Shown: in pieces, positions 16,229 through 24,905 of the stretch
Layout of the letters: every line of letters begins with the position of its first letter
How positions within the stretch are numbered: position 1 is the stretch's first letter
Source of the DNA: an uncultured Oscillospiraceae bacterium
GTDB taxonomy: Bacteria; Bacillota; Clostridia; Oscillospirales; Oscillospiraceae
Assembly: GCA_900759385.1 (NCBI GenBank)
Contig: CAAEUZ010000111.1
Span: 17,911 to 81,910 of the forward strand
Reading direction: 5' to 3'
Length of the DNA: 64,000 nt
The notes under the pieces: model-generated
Databases searched by the model: none
What the model was told of the DNA's origin: nothing
Seen by the model: the letters and a program-made list of their open reading frames with translations, nothing else
Program-made: the position numbers and the translations under genes

Positions 16229-17692
16229 ATGGCCAAGAAGCTGAGTTCAAAGCATAACTGGCTTATAGACGTCGCAGTATTTGCCGGATGCTACATCCTC
16301 TTTGCGCTCATACTTCCCGCCCCCGCCCCGATGACACGGCAGGGCATGACCGTTGTGGGTATCCTCTGCGGTACAGTGTATCTGTGGATCAAGGTGGATA
16401 TAGGCTGGCCAAGCCTGTTTTTCCTTGGGCTCATAGGACTGAGCGGAGTGACGAGCCCCTCGGCACTCTTCCAGCAGACCTGGGGCAACACGATGGTGCC
16501 CTTCCTCATCAGTGCCTTCCTCCTGAATATCGTTATGGCGGACACGGGCCTGACAAGGCGTTTCGCTCTCTTCTTTATCACGCGGAAGATGAATCGCGGG
16601 CGGCCATGGCTGCTGTTGACCATGTTCTTCCTCGCCGTGCTGCTTATGGGCCTCGTCTCCACCAGCTCGGCCATAACAGTCATGTTTATGGCCATAGCCG
16701 AGGAGATATTCAAGATGACCGGCTATAAAAAGGGCGAAAAACTGCCGGAAGCCATGATGGTAGGCATCTTCTGGGTGGCACAGGGCGCTATGGCCTTTAC
16801 ACCCATATCCCACGTACTTATTCCCATGGTGTTTGAATACATTGCCGCGGATTTCGGCATAACCGTGACATACAGCCAGTATACCGCGTGCTTTATTCTC
16901 TGCGGCTGCGCCTTCTTTGTCGGCTGGATACTGCTGCTTAGGTTCGTTATAAGGCCGGATGTCAAAAAGCTCGTCAGCCTGGACATAGATGAGCTCAAGG
17001 CAACGGTCAAGCCCTGGACGAAGCAGGAGAAAACCATCCTCGTCGTATACGTAGCCGTTATCTGCCTCTGGTGCTTCCCAGATCTGATTGGACTGGTGCC
17101 GGGCATGGAGGGAATAGCCGCCTGGATGAGCAGCCTGGGCAGTGCCGTGCCGCCGATGGTAGCCTGCGGCGTGCTGTGCTTCATACACTTCGACGGCAAG
17201 CCGATGATGGATTTCAAGGACTGCTGCCGCCGCGTGCCGTGGAACAGCGTGTTCATGATGGCCGCAGTTATGGGCATGGCATATATTTTCGGGCTGGAGA
17301 ACTGTGGAATCACTGCCTGGATTACCTCGACCATAGAGCCGCTCATCGGTGGCCTGAGCCCGGTCGTATTTACCCTGGTCGTCGTGGCTTTTGTGGTCAT
17401 TGCCACAGACTTTATATCCAATACGCTCATAGCGAGCATGTATGCAATTATAATTCCCATCGCGCTGACCATAGAGGGCTGCAATCCGATAGCCGTCGGA
17501 CTGCTTATCGCGGCGGGCTGCAACAGCTCGTTCTCCTTCCCGAGCGGCTGCCCGGCGGCCAGCATGGCGACCGGAGGCGGCTGGACCAGGGTGAGCTTTC
17601 AGTTTAAATACGGGATAATACTGGATTTCTGGATAATCGCAATGTATATGCTCACAGCCTATCCGCTGCTTGTACAGATGTTCCCATACTGA
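16229..17692 (+). CDS. SLC13/DASS-type anion transporter (first paralog)
   Basis: 487 residues, about 12 hydrophobic segments. The two hairpin signatures of the divalent anion:sodium symporter family are visible: LVSTSSAITVMF in the first half and FISNTLIASM in the second (the SNT motif; the first copy reads STS). The family carries dicarboxylates or other small anions across the membrane. It lies 9 nt after the crotonase gene and 22 nt before the acyl-CoA dehydrogenase, so it very likely imports the operon's substrate or exchanges it for product. It is closely related along its whole length to the carrier at 20125. Confidence 0.85.
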   Translation: MAKKLSSKHNWLIDVAVFAGCYILFALILPAPAPMTRQGMTVVGILCGTVYLWIKVDIGWPSLFFLGLIGLSGVTSPSALFQQTWGNTMVPFLISAFLLNIVMADTGLTRRFALFFITRKMNRGRPWLLLTMFFLAVLLMGLVSTSSAITVMFMAIAEEIFKMTGYKKGEKLPEAMMVGIFWVAQGAMAFTPISHVLIPMVFEYIAADFGITVTYSQYTACFILCGCAFFVGWILLLRFVIRPDVKKLVSLDIDELKATVKPWTKQEKTILVVYVAVICLWCFPDLIGLVPGMEGIAAWMSSLGSAVPPMVACGVLCFIHFDGKPMMDFKDCCRRVPWNSVFMMAAVMGMAYIFGLENCGITAWITSTIEPLIGGLSPVVFTLVVVAFVVIATDFISNTLIASMYAIIIPIALTIEGCNPIAVGLLIAAGCNSSFSFPSGCPAASMATGGGWTRVSFQFKYGIILDFWIIAMYMLTAYPLLVQMFPY

Positions 17693-17714
17693 CAAAAAAT
17701 AGAGGAGGTAAAAC

Positions 17715-18860
17715 ATGAAAAACTATTACCACATGCTCACCGATGAACAGCGTGAAATCCAGCAGATGGTACGCCAGTTTGCCGACGAGAGGATAATCCC
17801 TGTCGCCAAGGAGTGCGACCGTGACGGTACCTTCCCGCACGAGCTGTACAAGGAGGCCTTCGAGATGGGCCTGACGACTTATACCATCCCCGAAAAATAC
17901 GGCGGCGCCGGCGGCGATATTTTTACTTACTCGCTGATCAAGGAAGAGCTCGCCCGCGGCGACGCAGGCTTTTCCGGAACTGTAGCCGGAGCGTATATGG
18001 GTGTCGTCCCCATAAAAGTTGCCGGCAACGAGTACCACTGGAAGCTCGTCGCAGACGTCCTCTGCCAGGGCGGCGCTATGTCATTCACGCTTACCGAGGC
18101 GAACGCCGGCTCCGACTCCGCGGCGATCCGCACTCAGTATGTCGTTGATGGCGATTCCGTAATCATAAACGGCCGTAAGAGCTTTATCTCCAACGGAGAG
18201 GTCGCCGATCTCTACCTGCTCTTTGCGACCAAGGACCCGTCCCTCAGGGGCAAGGGCATATCCTGCTTCATAGTTCCGCGCACCGCTGCCGGCATCAGCA
18301 TCGGCAAGCATGAGGACAAGATGGGATACCGCACCTCCTGCACCAACGATGTAGTATTCGAAGACGTCCGTATCCCGCTCAAGAATATGATCGGCGAAGA
18401 GGGCCAGGGTATGGACATCGTCAAGCGCTCCCTCGGCTATACGCGTCCCACCTCCGGAGCTGGTGCCGTGGGCAACGCTCAGTACGCATACGAGTGCGCT
18501 GTGGAGTACTCCAAGATGCGTGAGACTTTTGGCAAACCCATCTGCAAGAACCAGGGCATCTCCTTCATGATAGCCGACATGTATACCAAACTTGAGGCGG
18601 CCCGCCAGATGGTCTGGCATGCCTGCAAGTGCGCTGACGCCGGCATTACAGATACCCGCCTGGCCTCCGCCGCCAAGGTGTTTGCCTCTGATATAGGCAT
18701 GCAGGTCTGCACGGACGCCGTCCAGATTCTCGGAGGCAATGGCTACAGCCGTGAGTATCCGGTGGAAAAGCGTTTCCGCGACGCAAAGATATACCAGATT
18801 TTCGAAGGCACCAACCAGATCCAGCGAAAGATTATCGCGGGTGACATCCTGTACACCTGA
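17715..18860 (+). CDS. Acyl-CoA dehydrogenase
   Basis: 381 residues behind AGAGGAGG. FAD enzyme with the usual three domains: N-terminal helices, mid beta domain (FTLTEANAGSDSAAIRT), C-terminal helices. The catalytic base Glu364 lies in IYQIFEGTNQIQRK, the position used by short/medium-chain enzymes. It either oxidises a saturated acyl-CoA or, run in reverse with Etf as in caryl- or acryloyl-CoA reductases, reduces an enoyl-CoA. The operon EtfBA is the likely redox partner. Chain specificity is not predictable. Confidence 0.93.
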   Translation: MKNYYHMLTDEQREIQQMVRQFADERIIPVAKECDRDGTFPHELYKEAFEMGLTTYTIPEKYGGAGGDIFTYSLIKEELARGDAGFSGTVAGAYMGVVPIKVAGNEYHWKLVADVLCQGGAMSFTLTEANAGSDSAAIRTQYVVDGDSVIINGRKSFISNGEVADLYLLFATKDPSLRGKGISCFIVPRTAAGISIGKHEDKMGYRTSCTNDVVFEDVRIPLKNMIGEEGQGMDIVKRSLGYTRPTSGAGAVGNAQYAYECAVEYSKMRETFGKPICKNQGISFMIADMYTKLEAARQMVWHACKCADAGITDTRLASAAKVFASDIGMQVCTDAVQILGGNGYSREYPVEKRFRDAKIYQIFEGTNQIQRKIIAGDILYT

Positions 18861-18889
18861 GCGCCGCTGGAGCAGCAAAAGGAGGAAGT

Positions 18890-20101
18890 ATGAAAAAGGT
18901 TTTTGAGGGTATAAGGGTGGTTGATTTCACCAACAATGTTGCCGGTCCCTGTGCCACGGCTATGCTCGCCGACATGGGCGCGGAGGTCATAAAAATCGAA
19001 CGCCCTGTTGCCGGTGATGATTCGCGCGGAATAGCGCCCAGGCTGGAAGGGCAGAGCCTGCAGTTCAACTGGTTCAACCGCGGCAAAAAGTCCATCGAGC
19101 TCTCGCTCAAGGACGCCGAGGCACAGCAGCTTCTGCTGCGCATGATAGCCGACGCCGACATAGTGGTTGAGAGCTTCAAGCCCGGGCAGATGAAGAAGTT
19201 CGGCCTGGACTACGAGAGCGTTGTAAAGGTCAATCCGGAGATTATATACTGCTCCGTATCCGCGTGCGGCCAGACCGGTGCGTACGCCAAGCGTCCCGGA
19301 TTTGACGTTATCGCCCAGGGCATGAGCGGCTTTATGGACATGCAGGGAGACCCGGACGGCCCTCCCGTCAAGTGCGGTACTGCTATCGGCGACTATGTGG
19401 GAGTGCTCAACGCGTACAGCGGGATTGTCACAGCTCTTTATCACAAGCAGCTCACAGGCGAAGGGCAGTATATAGATATATCGCTGCTGGACGGGCTCGT
19501 AAGCGTGATGTCCCCGATGGAAAATGCAGCTACGCTCGACGCGCACCCGACCCGTTCGGGCCGTCACCACGGTACCATGGCGCCGTACGGCATCTACCGC
19601 GGAGTGAACGGACAGAGCGTTATAATAGCCGCGTACACCGGCAACCAGTGGGGTAAGTTCTGCAACTGCATGGGCAAGCCTGAGCTCGTGGACGATCCGC
19701 GCTTTGCCGACAATGTCCAGCGCTGCAGGAATATAAACGAGCTTGAGAAGGTCGTCGAGTCCTGGCTGGCCGGATTTGAGAATATCGAGGACGCTATTGC
19801 CATAATGGACGCCGCCGGCGTGGCCAGCTGCAAGATACGCTCTCTCAACGAGGTCGCCCATGACGAGGTACTCTGGGAGCGCGGAACGCTCGCCGAACTG
19901 CCCCTGCCGCCCAGCTACAAGGAGCACCGCACCATAAAGGGACGCGGGCCGTGGATCAAGTACTCCAAGACCCCCGCAGAGATGCTCCGTGCCCCCGACC
20001 TCGGCGAGCACAACTACGAAATTCTCGGCAAGTACGGCTGGGACATGGCCAAGGTGGACGAAAAAGAAGCTGAGTGGTCCACCGGTTTCAAAAAGCAATA
20101 A
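18890..20101 (+). CDS. CaiB/BaiF-type (class III) CoA-transferase
   Basis: 403 residues behind AAAAGGAGG. It moves CoA from one acyl-CoA to a free acid through an acyl-aspartate intermediate. The catalytic aspartate is Asp168 in GTAIGDYVGVLNAYSGI. N-terminal VVDFTNNVAGPCATAMLADMGAEVIKIE and the Rossmann-like core are typical. In this operon it should activate the acid imported by the SLC13 carrier at the expense of the product acyl-CoA, which avoids ATP use (inference from carnitine and phenyllactate pathways). Confidence 0.92.
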   Translation: MKKVFEGIRVVDFTNNVAGPCATAMLADMGAEVIKIERPVAGDDSRGIAPRLEGQSLQFNWFNRGKKSIELSLKDAEAQQLLLRMIADADIVVESFKPGQMKKFGLDYESVVKVNPEIIYCSVSACGQTGAYAKRPGFDVIAQGMSGFMDMQGDPDGPPVKCGTAIGDYVGVLNAYSGIVTALYHKQLTGEGQYIDISLLDGLVSVMSPMENAATLDAHPTRSGRHHGTMAPYGIYRGVNGQSVIIAAYTGNQWGKFCNCMGKPELVDDPRFADNVQRCRNINELEKVVESWLAGFENIEDAIAIMDAAGVASCKIRSLNEVAHDEVLWERGTLAELPLPPSYKEHRTIKGRGPWIKYSKTPAEMLRAPDLGEHNYEILGKYGWDMAKVDEKEAEWSTGFKKQ

Positions 20102-20124
20102 GGGCAGAATCCGGGAGGTAATGT

Positions 20125-21594
20125 ATGGATAATGCAGTGAAGAAGAAAACCAGCAGGAGCTGGTACATAGACATGGCAATCGTTGTTGTCGTGTATATCC
20201 TTTTCCAGTTCGTTCTCCCCGCGCCTTCACCTATCACGAAGGGCGGCATGGGCGTCGTAGGTATATTCCTCGGCACACTCTATCTGTGGATCAAAGTAGA
20301 TATCGGCTGGCCCAGCCTGCTCTTCATAGGCGTTGTCGGCCTGACCGGTGTCTCCGGTGCAAGCGCGCTGTTCCAAAACACCTGGGGCAACGTCATGGTC
20401 CCCTTCCTGGTCTGTGCCTTCATGCTTAATATGGTCATGTCGGACACCGGCCTGACGCGCCGCTTCGCCCTCTTCTTCGTCACCCGCAAGATGAACAAGG
20501 GCAAGCCCTGGCGCACCATGATTATGTTCTTCCTGGCCATAGTCCTGCTGGGCCTGGTGTCCACCAGCTCCGCCATATGCGTGCTGTTTATGGCAATCGC
20601 TGAGGAAATGTTCAAGATGACCGGCTACAAGAAGGGCGAAAAGCTCGTTGAGACCACAATGGTGGGCATTTTCTGGATGGCCCAGGGTGCCATGGCCTTC
20701 ACGCCGATTTCTCACGTCCTGATCCCGGCCATATTTGAGAACATTCTCGCCGATTTCGGTGTCACTGTCACCTATGGCCAGTTCTCCATGATATTCCTTT
20801 GCGTCGGCATCGCGTTCTTCCTGGGCTGGATACTTATTTTCCGCTTTGTCATAAAGCCCGACGTCACGAAGATGGCCGACCTTGATATCGATGCCCTGCG
20901 CGCCACTATCAAGCCCTGGACCAAGCAGGAGGTCACCATCCTTATTGTATACGGCATTGTCATAATCACCTGGTGCTTCCCCGAGCTTATCGGCATGATT
21001 CCCGGCATGGACGGAGTGGCCTCCTGGATGAGTTCCCTCGGTTCCGGCGTGCCTCCCATGGTCGCCTGCGCAGTGCTGTGCATGATAAAATACGAGGGCA
21101 AGCCCATGCTGGACGTCAAGGATTGCTGCAGGCGTATCCCCTGGGGCAGTGTGTTCATGATGACGGCTGTTATGGGTACTGCGTACATCTTCGGCCTCGA
21201 AACCTGCGGTGTAACGGCCTGGATAACCCAGACCATGGAGCCCATTATGAGCGGCCTGAACCCGACTGTGTTCGTAATCATAGTGATACTGTTTATCAAC
21301 ATCCTGACCAACTGCGTGTCGAACACCCTCGTGTCCTCTATGTACGCCGTCGTTGTCCCTCTGGCTGTGGCTGTGCCCGGGGTAAACCCGATAGCAGTTG
21401 CGCTCCTTGTCGCGGCCGGCTGCAACAGCGCCTATGCTCTGCCCAGTGCCTGCCCGGCGGCGGGCCTTGCCTCCGGCGCGGGCTGGACCAGGGTGGGATT
21501 CCAGGCCAAGTACGGCTTCCTGCTCTGCGCTTGGACGTGCCTGTGCTATTTCGCCATAGGATACCCGCTGGTAATGCACTTCTTCCCCTATTGA
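20125..21594 (+). CDS. SLC13/DASS-type anion transporter (second paralog)
   Basis: 489 residues, start behind GGGAGG. It has the same fold and motifs as the carrier at 16229: TKGGMGVVGIFLGT, LVSTSSAICVLF, AMAFTPISHVLIP and CVSNTLVSSM, with long shared stretches. The two copies flank the acyl-CoA dehydrogenase and CoA-transferase genes, which points to an old tandem duplication with the enzymes between. Two carriers of one family in one operon may serve uptake and export, or two related acids. Confidence 0.85.
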   Translation: MDNAVKKKTSRSWYIDMAIVVVVYILFQFVLPAPSPITKGGMGVVGIFLGTLYLWIKVDIGWPSLLFIGVVGLTGVSGASALFQNTWGNVMVPFLVCAFMLNMVMSDTGLTRRFALFFVTRKMNKGKPWRTMIMFFLAIVLLGLVSTSSAICVLFMAIAEEMFKMTGYKKGEKLVETTMVGIFWMAQGAMAFTPISHVLIPAIFENILADFGVTVTYGQFSMIFLCVGIAFFLGWILIFRFVIKPDVTKMADLDIDALRATIKPWTKQEVTILIVYGIVIITWCFPELIGMIPGMDGVASWMSSLGSGVPPMVACAVLCMIKYEGKPMLDVKDCCRRIPWGSVFMMTAVMGTAYIFGLETCGVTAWITQTMEPIMSGLNPTVFVIIVILFINILTNCVSNTLVSSMYAVVVPLAVAVPGVNPIAVALLVAAGCNSAYALPSACPAAGLASGAGWTRVGFQAKYGFLLCAWTCLCYFAIGYPLVMHFFPY

Positions 21595-21614
21595 TTAACT
21601 CACACTCTGGGTTT

Positions 21615-21639
21615 CCGGCGGGCGCGCGGCGCCCGTCGG
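21615..21639 (+). repeat. GC-rich intergenic hairpin
   Basis: An imperfect inverted repeat CCGGCGGGCGC...GCGCCCGTCGG in the 83-bp gap between the second carrier and the flavoprotein gene. There is no T-tract, so it may be an RNA processing or stability element rather than a terminator. Confidence 0.4.
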
Positions 21640-21677
21640 AGGCCGCTTAAACAAAAATATCGGAGGATAAGATCAAA

Positions 21678-22655
21678 ATGAACAAGAGAATCAACACAAA
21701 AGTCACGGAAATGCTCGGCATCGAGTACCCTGTCATCCAGGGCTGCATGCAGTGGATAGCCAAGGCCGAGCTGGCCAGTGCGGTTTCAGAAGCCGGCGGA
21801 CTCGGAATCGTGAGCTCCTCCACCTTCTTTACTGCCGAGGAGCTGCGTGAAGAGATCAAAAAGGTCAAGTCCATGACCAGCAAGCCGTTCGCTGTAAACA
21901 TTACCAATCTGCCCGCGTCCTTCGAGCCCGACTTTCCGGGATATGTGCGTGTGTGCGTCGAGGAGGGCGTGAAAATTATTGAAACGGCCGGTCGCCTGCT
22001 TGCTCCCGAGCTTATCGCCCAGATGAAAGAGGCCGGAATCATCTGGATTCACAAGTGCACTGTGGTCAAGCATGCGCAGAAAGCGCAGGATGCGGGCTGC
22101 GATATGATCGTGGCCGACGGCTTTGAATGCGCTGGACACCCCGGTGAAAACGACATCGGCACCATGGCGCTCACTCCGACCATGATTCAGGACCTCAAAG
22201 TGCCTGTCATCTCCGCTGGAGGTATAGGCACCGGTCGCCAGATGGCCGCCGCTCTCATGCTCGGCGCCGAGGGCGTCTACATGGGCACGCGCTTCCTGCT
22301 CACCAAAGAGTGCCCCGTGCTCGACAGTGTGAAGGAGTATATTGCCGGCAACGCGACCGAGATGGACACTCTGCTCATGCTGCGCTCGTATAAGAACACC
22401 ACCCGCACGCTAAAGACTAATATGACAAAGAGCGTCGTCGCGCGCGAGCACGAGGGTAAGCCGTTCTCTGAAGTGGCCGGTGACATCAACGGAGGCGAAG
22501 TCCGCAAGATGTTCTTTGAAAACGGAGACGTTGAGAACAAGGCGTATATCTGCGTCGGCCAGACCGTCGGCCTGCTGCATGAGGTGAAGAGCGTCAGGGA
22601 AGTTATAGATGACATCATGACTGAGTGCATGGAGACCATAGCAAAGTTCAACTGA
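21678..22655 (+). CDS. Nitronate monooxygenase / FabK-type FMN oxidoreductase
   Basis: 325 residues behind CGGAGGATAAG. It has a TIM-barrel FMN protein of the 2-nitropropane dioxygenase/FabK superfamily: YPVIQGCMQWIAKAELASAVSEAGGLGIV at the start, then GCDMIVADGFECAGHPGEND with the conserved His, and ISAGGIGTGRQMAAALMLGAEGVYMGTRFLL for FMN phosphate binding. In an acyl-CoA operon it may act as an enoyl-thioester reductase or in removing a toxic side product; nitronate is not suggested by the context. It is the last gene before a terminator. Confidence 0.82.
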   Translation: MNKRINTKVTEMLGIEYPVIQGCMQWIAKAELASAVSEAGGLGIVSSSTFFTAEELREEIKKVKSMTSKPFAVNITNLPASFEPDFPGYVRVCVEEGVKIIETAGRLLAPELIAQMKEAGIIWIHKCTVVKHAQKAQDAGCDMIVADGFECAGHPGENDIGTMALTPTMIQDLKVPVISAGGIGTGRQMAAALMLGAEGVYMGTRFLLTKECPVLDSVKEYIAGNATEMDTLLMLRSYKNTTRTLKTNMTKSVVAREHEGKPFSEVAGDINGGEVRKMFFENGDVENKAYICVGQTVGLLHEVKSVREVIDDIMTECMETIAKFN

Positions 22656-22670
22656 ATATAGAGGCGTCAG

Positions 22671-22720
22671 CACCGGCGCGTAGTGCAGAAACAAGCTCTG
22701 CGCCGCGCGCCGGTGTTTTA
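22671..22720 (+). terminator. Terminator splitting the catabolic island
   Basis: Arms CACCGGCGCG (22671-22680) and CGCGCCGGTG (22706-22715) around a structured loop, followed by TTTTAT. It separates the operon 13602-22655 from the glcD-etfBA unit. TATACT right after it (22719-22724) is too close to the next start to be a confident -10. Confidence 0.7.
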
Positions 22721-22738
22721 TACTAAAAGGAGATAAAA

Positions 22739-24112
22739 ATGGCATTTACTACTGAACTTATACACATTTTAAAGGATGTGGCAGGAGAAAACCACGTCTT
22801 TACCAAGGAGAGCATAGGACTGGATTACACGCACGATGAACTGGCCGGGGGCATGAGCTTTAAGCCTGATGCGGTAGTGGAAGTGAAGTCTGCGGATGAG
22901 GTTTCAGCCGTGCTCAGGATTTGCTCGGAAGCGGGCGTGCCGGTAACGGTGCGCGGCGCGGGTACAGGCAAAGCCGGAGGCAGCGTGCCTGTCAGGGGCG
23001 GCGTGATCCTGTCTTTGAAGGGCATGAACAAAATTATCGGATTCAATGAGGGGAAATCCACCCTTACCGTGCAGCCGGGCGTGTTCCTCCAGGACGTAAA
23101 GGCTGAAGCAGCGAGGCATGGGCTCTTCTATCCTCCGGATCCAGGCGAGCAGACGGCGACCATAGGAGGCAATGCCTCCACCAATGCCGCCGGGCCTTCA
23201 GCTGTCAAATACGGCACGACAAAAGACTACATAGCAGACGCCGAGCTTGTTTTTGCCGACGGAAGCGTGGCCAGGCTCTCTGACAAACCGGAGTACACAG
23301 CCGTGCCCGGAAGCGAGGGCGCGCTCGCAGTTATTACGGAGCTTACCCTCAGGCTCATATCCAAACCTGCCAGCGATGCTATACTGCTGCTGCCTTTCCT
23401 GGACAGCGCGAGCTGTGTAAACGCCGCGCGGAGGATAATTGATACCGGGATCAACCCTGCCGCAGCGGAGTACCTGGACACGGACATGGTGGAGTATGCC
23501 GGTTCGGTTACAGGCAACCCTGTGTTTCCCGTAATGATGGACGGCGAGCGCGTAGGGGCAACGCTAATGCTCACGATTGAGGGTGATGACGAGGATGCCG
23601 TTATGGAGCAGATGGAAATGCTGGCCGATATGGCGGAAGAGCTGGAATGCCTGGATATACTGGTAGGTGACACTCCCACCATGAAACGGGATTTCTGGGC
23701 AGCCCATGACGCATTCCACACTTCCACTGAGAGCGCCGTATGCTCCGGGGAGCTGAACATAGATGTGCCGCCGGAGCATATTGCGGCACTGGTGGACTAC
23801 GCCAAGGCGCTGGGTCAGGAGAAGGGGATAAAAGTTATGGCCTACGCCCATGTGGGCAGCGGCGGAGTGCACATTCACGCGGTGGCAGACATGCCCAGAG
23901 AGGAGTTCACAGGCTCAATGGCCGGACTGACTGCGGCCGTATATGCCAGGTGCGCAGAGCTGGGTGGCGACATCATAGGCGAATATGGCGTTGGCTATGC
24001 AAAGACGGCGGCCTTCAGGGCCCTGGAGCCGGAGAAATATGCACAGTTTGCCGCAAATAAGGCGAGCTTTGATCCCAGGGGCATTCTCAACCCCGGAAAG
24101 GTGGTGGAGTGA
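22739..24112 (+). CDS. FAD-linked 2-hydroxyacid dehydrogenase, GlcD/LctD type
   Basis: 457 residues behind AAAAGGAG. It has an N-terminal FAD-binding domain (PVTVRGAGTGKAGGSVPVRGG, PPDPGEQTATIGGNASTNAAGP) and a C-terminal FAD-oxidase domain with AYAHVGSGGVHIHAV, whose histidines bind metal and substrate in this family. D-lactate and glycolate dehydrogenases belong here. Its stop codon overlaps the start of etfB, followed by etfA; the same trio in acetogens forms the electron-bifurcating lactate dehydrogenase. The EtfA here lacks the ferredoxin domain of LctC, so true bifurcation is uncertain. The likely substrate is a 2-hydroxyacid. Confidence 0.9.
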   Translation: MAFTTELIHILKDVAGENHVFTKESIGLDYTHDELAGGMSFKPDAVVEVKSADEVSAVLRICSEAGVPVTVRGAGTGKAGGSVPVRGGVILSLKGMNKIIGFNEGKSTLTVQPGVFLQDVKAEAARHGLFYPPDPGEQTATIGGNASTNAAGPSAVKYGTTKDYIADAELVFADGSVARLSDKPEYTAVPGSEGALAVITELTLRLISKPASDAILLLPFLDSASCVNAARRIIDTGINPAAAEYLDTDMVEYAGSVTGNPVFPVMMDGERVGATLMLTIEGDDEDAVMEQMEMLADMAEELECLDILVGDTPTMKRDFWAAHDAFHTSTESAVCSGELNIDVPPEHIAALVDYAKALGQEKGIKVMAYAHVGSGGVHIHAVADMPREEFTGSMAGLTAAVYARCAELGGDIIGEYGVGYAKTAAFRALEPEKYAQFAANKASFDPRGILNPGKVVE

Positions 24113-24903
24113 TGCTCAGCATACTCGTGTGCGTAAAACAGGTGCCGGACGTTGACCAGATGAAAATGGACCCTGAGACCGGAACTCTGGTGCGCACCGG
24201 AGTTCCCGCCATACTCAACCCTCTGGATGCCGACGCGCTCTCGGCGGCTATGGCGGTAAAAGAGACCTGGGGCGGTGAGATAACACTCATAACCATGGGA
24301 CCGCCAAATGCCGAGGCCGTACTGCGTGAGTGCCTGGCGGTCGGCGCGGACAAGGCCATACTGGTGACTGACCGCGCCTTCGGCAACGCCGACACATTGG
24401 CCACCAGCTACTCCATAGCCTCGGCCGCAAAACTTCATGGGAGCTATGACCTGATCTTCTGCGGCAAGGAGACGCTGGATGGCGCGACGGGACAGATGGG
24501 CGCACAGCTCGCTGAGCGTTTCGACGTGGCCCAGGTGACTAGTGCCAGCCTGATAAAGGATGTAGACGAGTCAAATGGGACAGTGACAGTGGAACGTGAA
24601 CTGGAGACGGGAATTGAGACGCTGGAAGTCACCATGCCCTGCCTTTTCACGATGGAAAAGACGCACTATCCGGCCCGTATACCCAATCTCAAGGGCAAGC
24701 TGCGCGCAAAGAAGGCGGAAGTAATATCTGTAACGGCGGACGATATCCCAGGGCTTGACCGCAGCCGTATAGGCGACCCTGGCTCACCTACCAAGGTACC
24801 GCGTATGTTCCCGCCCGTGCTTCCAGAGCCAGGCCTGATAATAGATGAAGGCAGCATAGAGGCAGACGCAGCCAGGCTGCTTGAGCTTATCCGGGAGGTG
24901 TGA
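24112..24903 (+). CDS. etfB: Electron transfer flavoprotein, beta subunit (second copy)
   Basis: 263 residues. ATG 24112 overlaps the glcD stop (TGATG), so translation is coupled; a GTG 3 nt earlier is an alternative. The signature LSILVCVKQVPDVDQMKMDPETGTL and the nucleotide loop LIFCGKETLDGATGQMGAQLAERF identify EtfB. It differs clearly from the first copy at 13602, so this is a dedicated partner of the GlcD-like dehydrogenase rather than a recent duplicate. Confidence 0.93.
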   Translation: MLSILVCVKQVPDVDQMKMDPETGTLVRTGVPAILNPLDADALSAAMAVKETWGGEITLITMGPPNAEAVLRECLAVGADKAILVTDRAFGNADTLATSYSIASAAKLHGSYDLIFCGKETLDGATGQMGAQLAERFDVAQVTSASLIKDVDESNGTVTVERELETGIETLEVTMPCLFTMEKTHYPARIPNLKGKLRAKKAEVISVTADDIPGLDRSRIGDPGSPTKVPRMFPPVLPEPGLIIDEGSIEADAARLLELIREV

Positions 24904-24905
24904 AC

